Source: JAVBTR01 sp031556065
GTDB lineage: Bacteria > Bacillota > Clostridia > Christensenellales > Aristaeellaceae
Direction: 5' to 3'
DNA: 20,926 nt
NCBI GenBank assembly: GCA_031556065.1
Contig: JAVBTR010000100.1
Location: forward strand, 1-20,926
This document shows positions 5,942-14,640 of this stretch, piece after piece; within the stretch, counting starts at the first letter, position 1; each line of letters starts with the position of its first letter. Under the pieces are notes generated by a model. That model saw only the letters and a program-made list of their open reading frames with translations. It was not told the origin of the DNA and ran no database searches. The position numbers and the translations under genes were made by a program.

Positions 5942-6529
5942 TCAACAGTTGCTATATTTTTTGCCTATTACCTTATCAATAAAATACAAGATAAACGCTA
6001 CACCTAAGAAAAACACAAAAACAGTCAGCGTAAAAATAGCAACACGTAGCGTACCAAGCGCATTGATATCAAACACATGATAAATATAGTCGCCTGTTAT
6101 GTGCCCATAAAAAAACAAAAACGCAATATAAATGGATGGCAAGAAAGACACCGCGAAAACATGCGTTGGGCTTGCTATTTTGCCTTTTTCCGTTATAACT
6201 ATCCAATGCATAAAAATCAAAATCGGGTTAATTATATGTAAAAACAAGAAAGCGCCGTCAAATCGGAACAAACTATAATTCGAAATACATATGCCAAACA
6301 TGATAAGGGCCAGAATAACCATGCACAAGTCAATAATTGTTGGTATGGATTTCCGTTTAGCTAATAATATACCAGAACAAATTAATACTATACTTTCAAC
6401 AAGATTGCTTAAGAAAGTATACTCAATCATATTCTGAGGAATTTGGGAATACCCCCAAATAATGCTTCCAAGTAAAACTGTACCAATGCCAATTTTAACA
6501 CCAGCTTGCAATCCAATATTTTTCATCAT
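5942..6529 (-). CDS. Pr6Pr-family membrane protein
   Basis: 195 residues with about six hydrophobic segments (near residues 9-26, 37-56, 66-82, 90-111, 124-143 and 161-185). The order of motifs, LHIINPILIFMHWIV, then a proline-containing segment YIAFLFFYG, then YIYHVFDINALGTLRVAI, is that of the Pr6Pr/FAR-17a-AIG1-like integral membrane proteins. Activity unknown. Start at the first of two ATGs, six bases after GGAG. Lower GC than the neighbouring genes. Confidence 0.8.
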   Translation of the reverse strand: MMKNIGLQAGVKIGIGTVLLGSIIWGYSQIPQNMIEYTFLSNLVESIVLICSGILLAKRKSIPTIIDLCMVILALIMFGICISNYSLFRFDGAFLFLHIINPILIFMHWIVITEKGKIASPTHVFAVSFLPSIYIAFLFFYGHITGDYIYHVFDINALGTLRVAIFTLTVFVFFLGVAFILYFIDKVIGKKYSNC

Positions 6530-6685
6530 GAAAAGCTCCTCAACAATTTGATTTCAGACTTTCACCATATGGGCTCTTTACTGTATTAGAAGTTCGCCAA
6601 TGACGGTTATATATAGCTTCTGCGCATCAACAAGTTGTTATTGCATTGAAGAAAGTTTTCGTTTTCACGCACCCTATTTTCCATG

Positions 6686-7270
6686 TTAACTCACATCGTT
6701 TATTGCGGATAAATCTGATTTTTCATACCTATTGTGGCCACGCATGCTCTTTTTATATCTCCAGCACTTAATAGCGTCATTAAGGCTTTTCCCATCGTTG
6801 TCAGCAAAAAAATCACGTATATAGGTATTATATTCAAACTGCTTATCAATTGAGGTTTTACCATTTTTCTTGGCTGCTATAATCTGATGGTATGCCCGTA
6901 TCGCGTCTTTGTAGCTTTTCCCCTGATTGGTTTTTAGCCAATTTTGAAAGGCCACATTAAATGAAAACGCTTTTCCAATTTCCTCCTTAAAAAAAGCTCG
7001 GTGCATTTCAGAACACACGAAATTGCTTTCAATCAATGTATCTTCGGTAATACTTTGGATGTTAACAGGTGTTTTTGATGACACTTTACTTGTGATTTTT
7101 TCACCTGTATCAAGATAATGTGACACGCGAGCGGTCAATTCGGCTTTCCCGCCTGTTGGCTGCAAGCCTTCTTGCCTGCAAAATTGCATCAGCTCCGCTT
7201 TCAAGTAATAATAATTTTGAAATGTAGCGCTGTCTAAGGTTTCATCCAAATCAGGTCTAGGGGCGTACAT
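6686..7270 (-). CDS. SAP domain / DUF6434 protein
   Basis: 194 residues. Residues about 22-54 (LKAELMQFCRQEGLQPTGGK, then AELTARVSHYL) form a SAP-like helix-loop-helix, a motif usually linked to nucleic-acid binding. The C-terminal part, from ITEDTLIESNF through FFKEEIGKAFSFNVAFQNWL to DAIKCWRYKK, matches what I recall of DUF6434. Start at ATG 7270 after AGAGG. It stands 58 bases downstream of the BAAT-type hydrolase gene and may share its transcript. Function unknown. Confidence 0.75.
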   Translation of the reverse strand: MYAPRPDLDETLDSATFQNYYYLKAELMQFCRQEGLQPTGGKAELTARVSHYLDTGEKITSKVSSKTPVNIQSITEDTLIESNFVCSEMHRAFFKEEIGKAFSFNVAFQNWLKTNQGKSYKDAIRAYHQIIAAKKNGKTSIDKQFEYNTYIRDFFADNDGKSLNDAIKCWRYKKSMRGHNRYEKSDLSAINDVS

Positions 7271-7328
7271 ATTTATAACCTCTCAATCATTTTAACCAAA
7301 GCATTGTTGTATAGCATTCCTACTAAGC

Positions 7329-8165
7329 CTATAAGTGCCCAACCCACTCAACAGATAGGTTCCACGCGTTTTTTCTCGCCTTATCACACGCTTTCGCATA
7401 CTTTCTTTCCTGCCGATAGGCAAATCTCACAGGCGTTGAAACCGGGCTTAATATGTGGCTTGCAGGATCGTAAACTTCATGATGAAACGGAAATGAAAAC
7501 TGCTTTTCTTTTAGCCTCTCGCAAATCATGTTACTCATTTCCGAGGATGGCCACTGTGCATCATTCTTTGCTGACAGCAGAAGAATTGGACCGTTGATGT
7601 GTTCAACCTTAATGGTGTTTTCTTCACGCTTATTGTTCGCAAGCACTTCGAGATATTGTGTTCGATAGTCGTATTCTCGATTATGGACAATGCTCTTCAA
7701 TACGCTGATAGATATATCCGCAAACGAGACATAAGGCAAGGGGGCTCCGTTCCATGTCCAACTGGAAGCTCCGCTGTAATGGGGCTTTGATATGCCCTCA
7801 AACACGCAGCAGGTGGGGGAAACAGCAACTACCAGCTCAAGTTGCGGTATAAGGCTTGCTGCAATCAAGGCGAGCTCTGCGCCTTTTGACATCCCATATA
7901 TCCCGACCTTTGAAAAACCGCGATTCTTTAGCCATATGGCAGCTGATTGAATAATCTCTACTGGAACTAAGGACAATGATTTTGAGGTGTTCTTTGTTTT
8001 CCAATAGGCTACCGCAAGGGCGGGAATGCCCTGTTTTGAAAAGGCTTCGGCAATGCTTTGTGCCCATCTGATGCCACCATCGCTTCCACTGACGACAATC
8101 ATTGCCTTTTCTCTTGTGGGCGACGGGTAAAACACGCCTTGAAAATCTTTACTGTTTATTACCAT
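7329..8165 (-). CDS. Acyl-CoA thioester hydrolase/BAAT C-terminal-type alpha/beta hydrolase
   Basis: 278 residues. Nucleophile elbow GMSKGAE at residues 91-97 (Ser93), acid in LLLSAKNDAQWPS, and His in YDPASHIL complete an alpha/beta-hydrolase triad. The GMSKGAELAL context is typical of BAAT C-terminal domains (acyl-CoA thioesterase or acyltransferase). The N-terminal thioesterase domain of the animal enzymes is absent. The ATG overlaps the end of the upstream MBL gene by seven bases (ATGGTAA), so translation is probably coupled. True substrate unknown. Confidence 0.85.
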   Translation of the reverse strand: MVINSKDFQGVFYPSPTREKAMIVVSGSDGGIRWAQSIAEAFSKQGIPALAVAYWKTKNTSKSLSLVPVEIIQSAAIWLKNRGFSKVGIYGMSKGAELALIAASLIPQLELVVAVSPTCCVFEGISKPHYSGASSWTWNGAPLPYVSFADISISVLKSIVHNREYDYRTQYLEVLANNKREENTIKVEHINGPILLLSAKNDAQWPSSEMSNMICERLKEKQFSFPFHHEVYDPASHILSPVSTPVRFAYRQERKYAKACDKARKNAWNLSVEWVGHL

Positions 8166-8866
8166 AATCTCAACTTCTCCAGCGAAATCCTATATCTCAC
8201 CAAATCGGCAGCAGAAAAGGGCTTGCCATGCGCCGGGAAAATCTCTTGCGCATTAGTGGCAATCATAACCTCCCATGATTGCTTATAATCCTGCAGGCTT
8301 TCAATCCAAATAATATTTCTATGAATACTCGGAAACCCGTTCATAGCAGCATCACCGCAAAATAGCTGTCCGTCATCCGTTAAAATGCCAATGGAATCAG
8401 CTGTGTGTCCCGGCAAAAATACAATGTTGGCCTGAACACCCAAATCCTGTAGCGGTTGCGATTTTCTATCCCACACAATTGTATCCTTGGAAATCTCAAA
8501 AGCGGGAAACGCATGCTTTCCCTTTCCAAAAAGCTTCATCGATTGCACAAATGCCTTTGCCAGTAGGCCAGAGCAACCGCCCACCCAACGGTTATGCCCC
8601 TCCGCCAAACGTGCCGGGGCTTCTTTGTCCACGATCAAAACAGCCTTCGACGCAGATAGAAGTTCATGTAAAAAGCCCGCATGGTCGTCATGGGCATGGG
8701 TTAAAAGCAGAACCTTTATTTCCGTGGGATCGATCCCTCTCTTTTGGAGACCCTTGCGATACTGCGCATACCCACCTGAGTAACCCGTATCAATTGCCAT
8801 ATATCCGTTCGGGATTTTAAGTAGGTATTGACACATGACCATGTTACCTAAATCAATGTACTGCAT
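8159..8866 (-). CDS. MBL-fold metallo-hydrolase, second copy type
   Basis: 235 residues. THAHDDHAG (residues 56-64), LPGHTADSIG, FCGDAAM and PAHGKP give the metal site of the metallo-beta-lactamase fold. Only distantly similar to the enzyme at 5131-5892. Start at ATG 8866 after GGGGG at seven bases; the frame stays open upstream to 9061 but that part overlaps the DUF6273 gene and reads as noise. It lies between DUF6273 (29-base gap) and the BAAT-type hydrolase (seven-base overlap), forming a tight three-gene operon. Confidence 0.88.
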   Translation of the reverse strand: MQYIDLGNMVMCQYLLKIPNGYMAIDTGYSGGYAQYRKGLQKRGIDPTEIKVLLLTHAHDDHAGFLHELLSASKAVLIVDKEAPARLAEGHNRWVGGCSGLLAKAFVQSMKLFGKGKHAFPAFEISKDTIVWDRKSQPLQDLGVQANIVFLPGHTADSIGILTDDGQLFCGDAAMNGFPSIHRNIIWIESLQDYKQSWEVMIATNAQEIFPAHGKPFSAADLVRYRISLEKLRLW

Positions 8867-8895
8867 GGTGGTACCCCCTTTAAAATGGCAATGGA

Positions 8896-9507
8896 TTAAG
8901 CCCTTTTCAGCCACAACGCAGGACGAACGCCTCCGGTGCATTTGCCGTCTGCTAGATTGCCTATTTTTATATGGTTGCCCTGAATACCAATGACGCCATC
9001 CCCCCAGACATACGCAGCCTTTAGCCCTACACGTCCGGGTGAGCGAAGCCACCACCACCAATTACCATTTTTGCCCTGAAGCCTCGCCTCACGATGGATG
9101 TTGTTTTCATCTTTTCGTTCAAACCAATACCGCTGATTTTTGCCCTTGTTGTAAAGCTTTGAACGGCTGTCGCCAAAATAGGTACACACATCATCTAGGC
9201 TCAGTAAAAAGATGTGATCCTCGGTAGGCGCACCACCCTCGGTACCATACCATTGATTGTCCACGTTTTGATTGATCACAAGGACAATGCGAGCCTTTTC
9301 TGTTTCGGTAAACGCATCATAGAACGCCCCATTAAGATATTCTCTAAGGGAGCACTCCGCCCAGGTGATGGGCTTATACACATCATGATAAGGACGTTGA
9401 TCTATAATCTCTTCAGTAACAATGAGTGCCTTGTCATCGTGCATTTCAAGTACACGCCAATCATATCGTCCAAACGAAATGACTGCTCCAATTTTTAGAT
9501 CCTTCAT
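8896..9507 (-). CDS. DUF6273 domain protein
   Basis: 203 residues, no signal peptide or membrane segment. N-terminal ISFGRYDWRVLEMHDDKALI followed by an AECSLREYLNGAFYDAFTETE segment, then WWWWLRSPG and a closing GGVRPALWL, the hallmarks of DUF6273. The LRSPG...GVRPALWL pair resembles the core of C-type-lectin/formylglycine-enzyme-like folds; this structural comparison is inference. Start at ATG 9507, five bases after GGGGGTG. First gene of the DUF6273-MBL-BAAT operon. Confidence 0.85.
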   Translation of the reverse strand: MKDLKIGAVISFGRYDWRVLEMHDDKALIVTEEIIDQRPYHDVYKPITWAECSLREYLNGAFYDAFTETEKARIVLVINQNVDNQWYGTEGGAPTEDHIFLLSLDDVCTYFGDSRSKLYNKGKNQRYWFERKDENNIHREARLQGKNGNWWWWLRSPGRVGLKAAYVWGDGVIGIQGNHIKIGNLADGKCTGGVRPALWLKRA

Positions 9508-9623
9508 TTTCTCACCCCCTAATTGGTATAATCATAATGTTAAGCCTTACACGTTAAATGACATCAAAGGAATGTATCCCTTTGTGAGGTCAAAGCGCAA
9601 AGTCCCTTGTGCTTCCCTGATGC

Positions 9624-11027
9624 TTAATGCGATAGCCCCATTAGGCGATGAAAACCAGGCAATGTTGCTTGTCCCTCCTCGGTCACAGGTTTCACCCAGC
9701 GCCCGGAGTTGACGCGACGCAACATGAGGACTACACGCGCGAAGTCATCCACATAAATCAGCGCAAACACTGCAAGGAATGGCAGCTGGCAAACAAGGCC
9801 GCCCACGGCCAGTGCGGGAATCGATAAAAAGAAGATGCACCCCAGCTCCAGCAGCGTGCCATACATCGAATCGCCGCCGGCGCGGAAGCAGTCGTTGCAG
9901 ATCCAGTTGCAGGAACGGACTGTGCCTGTCACGGTGTAGATCAGCAGCATGCCAGCGCAGTAGGACGTAGCTTGTGCCCCAAGGCCAAACAAACCGAGAA
10001 GCGGCGTGCGAAAGGGCAAGATCACCAGGCAAACGGCAAGCGTGCACAGTGGCACCAGCAGTGCAAAGCGTTTGGCATCGGTATAGCCCGCTACATGTGC
10101 CCCTGCACCTACCTGCTTGCCGACCATAACCGCACTGGCGTTGGTAAGTCCCTTGAAGAATGTGAAGATAAAGCTTTCCAGCACCCTAAATACCGCCAGT
10201 GCCGCGATGGCGGCTGCGTTCTGACGCCCGAGGATGATGTTGATTAGCATATTGGCAACGCCTGCGCCGACCTCGTTGCATACGATAAAGATACTCTTTT
10301 GAAAAAACTGCTTTACGAAGGAGAAACTCCAACCATAGTGTTCCCGTATCCTTATAGCGAACCCGCCTCGGTCTTTTAGGCAGTAAACCAGCAGTACGCC
10401 GATGTTTACAATGCTGGATACAAGGGTACCGATGGCTGCGCCGGTAACACCCAGCTTGGGTAGACCAAATTGCCCGTAGATCAGCAGCCAATTGATGACG
10501 GTGTTTGTCAAAAGCGATGCAATGGACGCATATAGAGGCGGCTTAACCTGCTCTGTTGAGCGCAATAGCGTGCTGATTGCGAACGCCAATACCTGAAGGG
10601 GCAGACTAAATCCGACAATCCGAAGATAGGGAATGGCCACTTGCTGGATAGATAGCTTGTCTGTATACACAGCCATGATAAACCTGGGCGTAAAGATGGC
10701 TACCACGCCGAACAGCAAGCCAATGAATACCATGCAGCTTTGCATCAGCCCGTATGATTTGCAAATGCCCTGCTCGTCTTTCGCGCCCCAGTATTGCGCA
10801 ATAAAGATCGAACCGCCGTGGCAAAAGCCAAAGAATGCACTGAACATCAACATCGTGTATTGCGCGCAGATGCCAATGGCCGCTACCGCCAGTTCGCCCT
10901 GTGAACCGAGCATAATCGTATCCACCATGCTGGCGGACGAAGCCAGAAGACTTTGAAGTGCAACAGGAATACCCAAGCGTGTTACCGCGCTAAAGAATGA
11001 ACGGTCACCCAGCAAGTTGGTTTTCAT
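9624..11027 (-). CDS. MATE-family efflux transporter
   Basis: 467 residues, twelve-segment membrane protein. N-terminal ALQSLLASSASMVDTIMLGS and FGFCHGGSIFIAQYWGAKDE are classic MATE features, repeated in the second half (NASAVMVGKQVGAGAHVAGY). MATE proteins export cationic compounds by Na+ or H+ antiport; the substrate here cannot be read. Start at ATG 11027, seven bases after GGGAG. The gene looks more GC-rich than its neighbours, which may indicate a separate origin. A 145-base gap separates it from the PPOX gene upstream. Confidence 0.93.
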   Translation of the reverse strand: MKTNLLGDRSFFSAVTRLGIPVALQSLLASSASMVDTIMLGSQGELAVAAIGICAQYTMLMFSAFFGFCHGGSIFIAQYWGAKDEQGICKSYGLMQSCMVFIGLLFGVVAIFTPRFIMAVYTDKLSIQQVAIPYLRIVGFSLPLQVLAFAISTLLRSTEQVKPPLYASIASLLTNTVINWLLIYGQFGLPKLGVTGAAIGTLVSSIVNIGVLLVYCLKDRGGFAIRIREHYGWSFSFVKQFFQKSIFIVCNEVGAGVANMLINIILGRQNAAAIAALAVFRVLESFIFTFFKGLTNASAVMVGKQVGAGAHVAGYTDAKRFALLVPLCTLAVCLVILPFRTPLLGLFGLGAQATSYCAGMLLIYTVTGTVRSCNWICNDCFRAGGDSMYGTLLELGCIFFLSIPALAVGGLVCQLPFLAVFALIYVDDFARVVLMLRRVNSGRWVKPVTEEGQATLPGFHRLMGLSH

Positions 11028-11172
11028 AGATACGCTCCCATTTCTAAACTCGTAATGACCGCCATCGTACCATAGATGCTTGCGCCTGCGCCTTAAGAAT
11101 CGAGGAACGCAAAGGACGCTGGAGCGGCAACCTGATGAAGGGACAAAGCACCTTAAGTGGCATCATGTTGAT

Positions 11173-11658
11173 TTAAGCCTTACCTGTTGAAGTAACTGTC
11201 TTACTTACAAAATCAATTTCATCTTTGATTCCCTTATGGGGATCGTTCCAAAGCCCCTTTGTCAGGATTACACGTAAGATGCAAGTGTTGGGATCATCGT
11301 CATTATTGGCATCGTCATACCACGCTGCAAAGATGGTGCGAAGCTTTTTCGTCAGTTCTATGTTTTTCTCATCCTTCACCCAGCCCAAATTTTCAGCAAA
11401 CCCATCCGCCGTGAAGTTCTCAACAATGATGCAAATGGCTACTTCGGGGTTTTGGGCGATCTGCCGCATTTTATCACTGGTGGCGTAGGTAACGGTGTAA
11501 AATGCACCGTCCTCATAGTAGGCATCCACAAGGCGAGCGGCAGGGAGGCATTTGCCGTCTGCTCCTGCATCCAGCGAAATGGTTGATAGGCAGATCAGGC
11601 CATCCTTATTGCCGGCCATTTGGTCTAATCGCTTCATGGCTTCTTCATACTTGTTCAT
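11173..11658 (-). CDS. Pyridoxamine 5'-phosphate oxidase-family (FMN split-barrel) protein
   Basis: 161 residues. CLPAARLVDAYYEDGAFYTV, then TYATSDKMRQIAQNPEVAIC follows the split-barrel flavin-binding core in which a strand with Arg/Val precedes 'xSxKxxxIxxNP'. C-terminal LRVILTKGLWNDPHKG is also typical. Probably binds FMN or F420-like cofactor; reaction unknown. Start at ATG 11658 after GGGGGA. 44 bases downstream of the cysteine hydrolase gene, in the same run. Confidence 0.85.
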   Translation of the reverse strand: MNKYEEAMKRLDQMAGNKDGLICLSTISLDAGADGKCLPAARLVDAYYEDGAFYTVTYATSDKMRQIAQNPEVAICIIVENFTADGFAENLGWVKDEKNIELTKKLRTIFAAWYDDANNDDDPNTCILRVILTKGLWNDPHKGIKDEIDFVSKTVTSTGKA

Positions 11659-11702
11659 TTTTAATCCCCCTCATTTACGATTAAAATCTGTATATTTGCA
11701 TT

Positions 11703-12194
11703 TTAGCAGGGCAGGTCGCTTATTCCAATAATCTTGCACCCTTTACTTTCGTAATACCGTAGCATCTCGTCAATTTTCCGTTTATCATAACTGGTAATGC
11801 AATCTGATAGCACATTGACACTGTAGCCTGCCTTGCACAGGTTATAGCAGGTTGATTTGACACAAGCAATAGCATCTGCTCCTGTAATATAAAAATCATC
11901 AATTTCATTCTCGCGAACAAAGGCTGCAAAGGCTTCACTGGTTAATGCGTTCCCCTTGTACTTTGTAAAAACATTCTCTGATGCTATTTTCAAGTCCGAA
12001 ACCAGCTCGGCACCCTGTGTGTTGGGCTTAAAGGTGCGGGTCCCGCTTGATAGGTTTTCATGCCTAATATAAATGACATGAATGCTGTTATGGACTGCCC
12101 AATCAATGGCGCTATTGATATTGCCAATAATCTCTTTATAGTTTTTAGTTATATCGTTTTGGATATCGATTACCACCAAGGCAATTTTTTTCAT
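11703..12194 (-). CDS. Isochorismatase-like cysteine hydrolase
   Basis: 163 residues. Catalytic candidates of the family are visible: Asp10 in VVIDIQND, Lys78 or Lys80 in TKYKGNAL and Cys111 in TGADAIACVKSTC, followed by the usual AGYSVNVLSDCI strand. Members hydrolyse amides or isochorismate; the substrate is not deducible. Start at ATG 12194, nine bases after GGAGG; the ATG seven codons earlier lies upstream of that site. 21 bases after the preceding unknown gene. Confidence 0.87.
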   Translation of the reverse strand: MKKIALVVIDIQNDITKNYKEIIGNINSAIDWAVHNSIHVIYIRHENLSSGTRTFKPNTQGAELVSDLKIASENVFTKYKGNALTSEAFAAFVRENEIDDFYITGADAIACVKSTCYNLCKAGYSVNVLSDCITSYDKRKIDEMLRYYESKGCKIIGISDLPC

Positions 12195-12215
12195 AACGTT
12201 TTTCCTCCAAAGCAT

Positions 12216-13256
12216 CTATTTAAGATGCAGCACTTCCTGATCAATGAAGGTTACGATGTCATCTCGCATCGCCAAAGCGGAAGCATCCAGCGGAATGGGG
12301 AGTCCCCGACAGCCCCCGTCACAATGGCCGATGTCCCTTTTTCTGCCGCAGCCGTAGCCTCTTTGGATTAGCTCCTGCAAAAAAGGATCAAAGGTCCTAA
12401 TGGTATCTTGATATTCCTCCGTCTTTACGGGCTTCATGTTCAAATGATAGCCATTGTTAAGCGAGGCATTGAAGCCCCATACATCCTTGCGCTTGTAGCA
12501 GTAGCGGATGTAGATAAAAAAGCCCTTGATTTCCACCGTGCAGGTAAGCCCTTTGTCCAAATAGCGCTGATGCAGCTGGAGAGCAAATTCTTGTATCTCC
12601 TTAGGCAATGGGCTGATGGTGTCATGTAAGACACAGGCAGCATCCAGCTCGTGACCTGTCAGTGCCCGACGATCACAGCGCAAAAGCACATCCTGATTAA
12701 GCAGTGTTCCATGCTCCACCTCATAAGCGGCCATCACCTTCATGCCCGTGAGCATGGCAGGGTTATCCGAATATGTGATATGAAGCGCTTTTACCCCAAG
12801 CAGGTTTTGCTTTTTATCATTTAAGTCAATCCCCTCAATTTGCATCCCAAAACCTTCCAAAAACCTGAGGCATTCAAGGGTTTTAGGTGTAGACAGTCTT
12901 TCGTCAAAAATGTTTCCTGCACAAGTAAGGGAACGCCTATCCTGCGCTAGCACACCATGGTAGCCCATCCGTATCAGCAAAAGATTCAGGCTGTGCAGGA
13001 AGGGGTAATACCCCGATAGCGTGGTGCGGTTTTCGTATTCGTGGGCAACCTTCTTGGGGGTGTCATAGGTCGCACCTGCTATAATGAGCTCATCAAAAAG
13101 ACGGCTCAAAAAACGTCGAAAGGCACTCACGCTTATTCGTATTTCTGCTTCCGGCGCAATCACTTTAAACTCAGATGCAATCTCATAGGTTTCGTCCGTT
13201 TCTGGCACAAGAATCTCTTTTAAGTAGCTTGCCAATTCCGTAAGGGTTTTGCGCAT
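12216..13256 (-). CDS. Hypothetical protein of 346 residues with a C-terminal Cys/His motif
   Basis: No family recognised. Soluble, mixed alpha/beta composition, helical N-terminus. A middle segment (LHITYSDNPAMLTGMKVMAA) could be a domain boundary. Near the C-terminus RGYGCGRKRDIGHCDGGCRG carries four cysteines and a histidine within about 16 residues, a likely metal or disulfide site, followed by LPIPLD. Start at ATG 13256 with GAGGTG seven bases upstream; a GTG three codons earlier is part of that site. Sits tightly inside the operon between the GNAT and the cysteine hydrolase. Confidence 0.75.
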   Translation of the reverse strand: MRKTLTELASYLKEILVPETDETYEIASEFKVIAPEAEIRISVSAFRRFLSRLFDELIIAGATYDTPKKVAHEYENRTTLSGYYPFLHSLNLLLIRMGYHGVLAQDRRSLTCAGNIFDERLSTPKTLECLRFLEGFGMQIEGIDLNDKKQNLLGVKALHITYSDNPAMLTGMKVMAAYEVEHGTLLNQDVLLRCDRRALTGHELDAACVLHDTISPLPKEIQEFALQLHQRYLDKGLTCTVEIKGFFIYIRYCYKRKDVWGFNASLNNGYHLNMKPVKTEEYQDTIRTFDPFLQELIQRGYGCGRKRDIGHCDGGCRGLPIPLDASALAMRDDIVTFIDQEVLHLK

Positions 13257-13284
13257 GGTTATCACCTCGTATTATTGCTTACGG

Positions 13285-13746
13285 CTATAGGGGACGCTTC
13301 ATTGGGGTAAAACGAATGCCTTTTACGCATTGCTCCGTATCTATATCTGTAAAATCAAGGCGGTGATAAGCCTCTGTGGCATAGGGTGATGAATTGACAG
13401 TTATTTCAACGCAGGTGCTATTATCCTTATAATACTTGATCATTTTATCAAGCATAGCCCTCGCTATCCCTTTTCGCTGATATTGCCTTTCCACGAACAA
13501 AAGGCTGATGTGGCAAGTAGGTCTGACTGCCAGCACGCCTACAATTTGATCAGCATCAGCGGCTGTCCACATTTGATATCGGTCCTCCGAAAGCATTTGA
13601 TTAATAGAATCATGGTCAATGAATTGTTTAAACTCCCGGATGCCCTCATCGCTGTAATCGGGTGCTTCAAACTCCAAAAACACTTTCCACACAAGCGCCA
13701 ATGCCTCGCCAAGTTTCGTGCGTTCCAGCATACTTATATTCATCAT
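13285..13746 (-). CDS. GNAT-family N-acetyltransferase
   Basis: 153 residues. The acetyl-CoA-binding motif A is ISLLFVERQYQRKGIARAML (Q-x-K-G-I-A), followed by a C-terminal YATEAYHRLDF. Acceptor substrate unknown. The ATG at 13746 forms a four-base ATGA overlap with the stop of the 72-residue gene and lies four bases after AGGAGG; the next ATG is also well placed. Part of the operon led by the QueG-like gene. Confidence 0.88.
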   Translation of the reverse strand: MMNISMLERTKLGEALALVWKVFLEFEAPDYSDEGIREFKQFIDHDSINQMLSEDRYQMWTAADADQIVGVLAVRPTCHISLLFVERQYQRKGIARAMLDKMIKYYKDNSTCVEITVNSSPYATEAYHRLDFTDIDTEQCVKGIRFTPMKRPL

Positions 13747-13961
13747 TTGGCCTCCTGCTCCACCTTATGAAACATCACCGTTTTCTCTTTCATAGAGATT
13801 TTGCCCACCTGATAGCCAAACGGAAGCAGCTCCTTTTTGTAGCTGAGAAAAGAGTGGTCAATTGGCACACCTGCGATCTGCTCAATTTCCTCATAGGTCA
13901 ATTTCAGCTCCGGCTTGCCAGCTTCCTTGATGTATTCCCACAAGGCATTGTATTTGCTCAT
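13743..13961 (-). CDS. Small conserved-looking protein, 72 residues
   Basis: Starts MSKYNALWEYIKEAGKPELK followed by LTYEEIEQIAGVPIDHSFLS and a C-terminal VGKISMKEKTVMFHKV. It resembles small uncharacterised proteins (N-A-L-W-x-Y-I...F-x-E-I-E-x-I-x-G) that I recall in many bacteria; the segment looks like a winged-helix-like DNA-binding fold, which is inference. Start at ATG 13961 after GGAGGG. 14 bases after the QueG-like gene, overlapping the GNAT by four bases. Confidence 0.75.
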   Translation of the reverse strand: MSKYNALWEYIKEAGKPELKLTYEEIEQIAGVPIDHSFLSYKKELLPFGYQVGKISMKEKTVMFHKVEQEAK

Positions 13962-13975
13962 GCTTTTTCCCTCCT

Positions 13976-14593
13976 TTAGCAATCATCGGTATAGCACTTG
14001 GTATAAGGGCAGTGCGTCATGCACTTTAGGCACAAAATGCAATTTTTGCGGGTCATGATCTCCTCCCGGCTGGTGATGAGGCTCCACGTTGTGCCGTGCA
14101 GGGCTTGCGTAGGGCACACATCCACGCAAATGCTGCAATCGCCACACTGCGGGGCTTTGATGGGCTTGCTTGTGGTCATAAAGGGCGCACGGGTCAAAAC
14201 CTTACCCAGCATTAGCGCACAGCCGTAGGTTTCGGTAATCAGCAAATTGTTTTTGCCAATGAACCCCAGTCCAGCCCGAAGCGCCACAGTTTTATGGGGC
14301 AAGAGGCCGGTTTTCAGCTTTCCAACGCTCTTGAAGCCTTCCGCCTCTAACTCCTGCGCTATTTTGACCGAAAGGGTATCCATCTTCCGCTCGGCGTTGA
14401 AAACCTCTTTGCTTTTAGGTTCGCCACCGTTTCGCATGGTGATCATATATTCCTTTGACAAGGCCTTGCCAAAGAGGACTGCACAGGTATATCCCGCTGC
14501 GGCTTCTGCTGGGAGCACGGAAGCTGCCACAAAGCAAACAAAGTCCGCACCTTTTTCTTTGATCCGCCGTTCCCAGGTTTCATTGAATTCCAT
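13976..14593 (-). CDS. QueG-like 4Fe-4S double-cluster protein
   Basis: 205 residues. CGDCSICVDVCPTQAL and CILCLKCMTHCP are the two ferredoxin-like cluster sites of the epoxyqueuosine-reductase superfamily. The N-terminal part (AAAGYTCAVLFGKALSKEYM) corresponds to the cobalamin-binding half, but it is much shorter than true QueG (about 380 residues) and no HEAT-like C-terminus is present. So it is a paralogue, not the tRNA-modifying enzyme; an electron-transfer or reductase role is likely. Start at ATG 14593, seven bases after AAGGAG. First gene behind the second WYL operator copy. Confidence 0.85.
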   Translation of the reverse strand: MEFNETWERRIKEKGADFVCFVAASVLPAEAAAGYTCAVLFGKALSKEYMITMRNGGEPKSKEVFNAERKMDTLSVKIAQELEAEGFKSVGKLKTGLLPHKTVALRAGLGFIGKNNLLITETYGCALMLGKVLTRAPFMTTSKPIKAPQCGDCSICVDVCPTQALHGTTWSLITSREEIMTRKNCILCLKCMTHCPYTKCYTDDC

Positions 14594-14640
14594 GCTTATC
14601 TCCTTTCGCTGTCCCTTAAACAAACCCTAGTATATTTGAA

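Noticed and set aside
6608..6685. 25-codon frame after the SAP/DUF6434 gene
   Set aside because: ATG follows the stop by one base but there is no proper ribosome binding site and the peptide is Asn/Arg-rich and unconvincing.
8867..9061. N-terminal extension of the MBL protein at 8159-8866
   Set aside because: It lies over the end of the DUF6273 gene in another frame and reads as Arg/Cys-rich noise; a good ribosome binding site stands before the ATG at 8866.
9560..9590. CAAAGG...CCTTTG hairpin after the MATE gene
   Set aside because: Six-base AT-containing stem without a T-run on the minus strand; too weak to call a terminator.
11037..11145. Arg-rich small frame between the PPOX and MATE genes
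   Set aside because: It runs through the MATE leader, has no ribosome binding site, and its composition is not protein-like. The gap holds at most a weak extended -10 (TGGTACGAT) for MATE.
13976..14593. True queG (epoxyqueuosine reductase)
   Set aside because: Too short and missing the C-terminal HEAT-like region; only the double-cluster core is shared.
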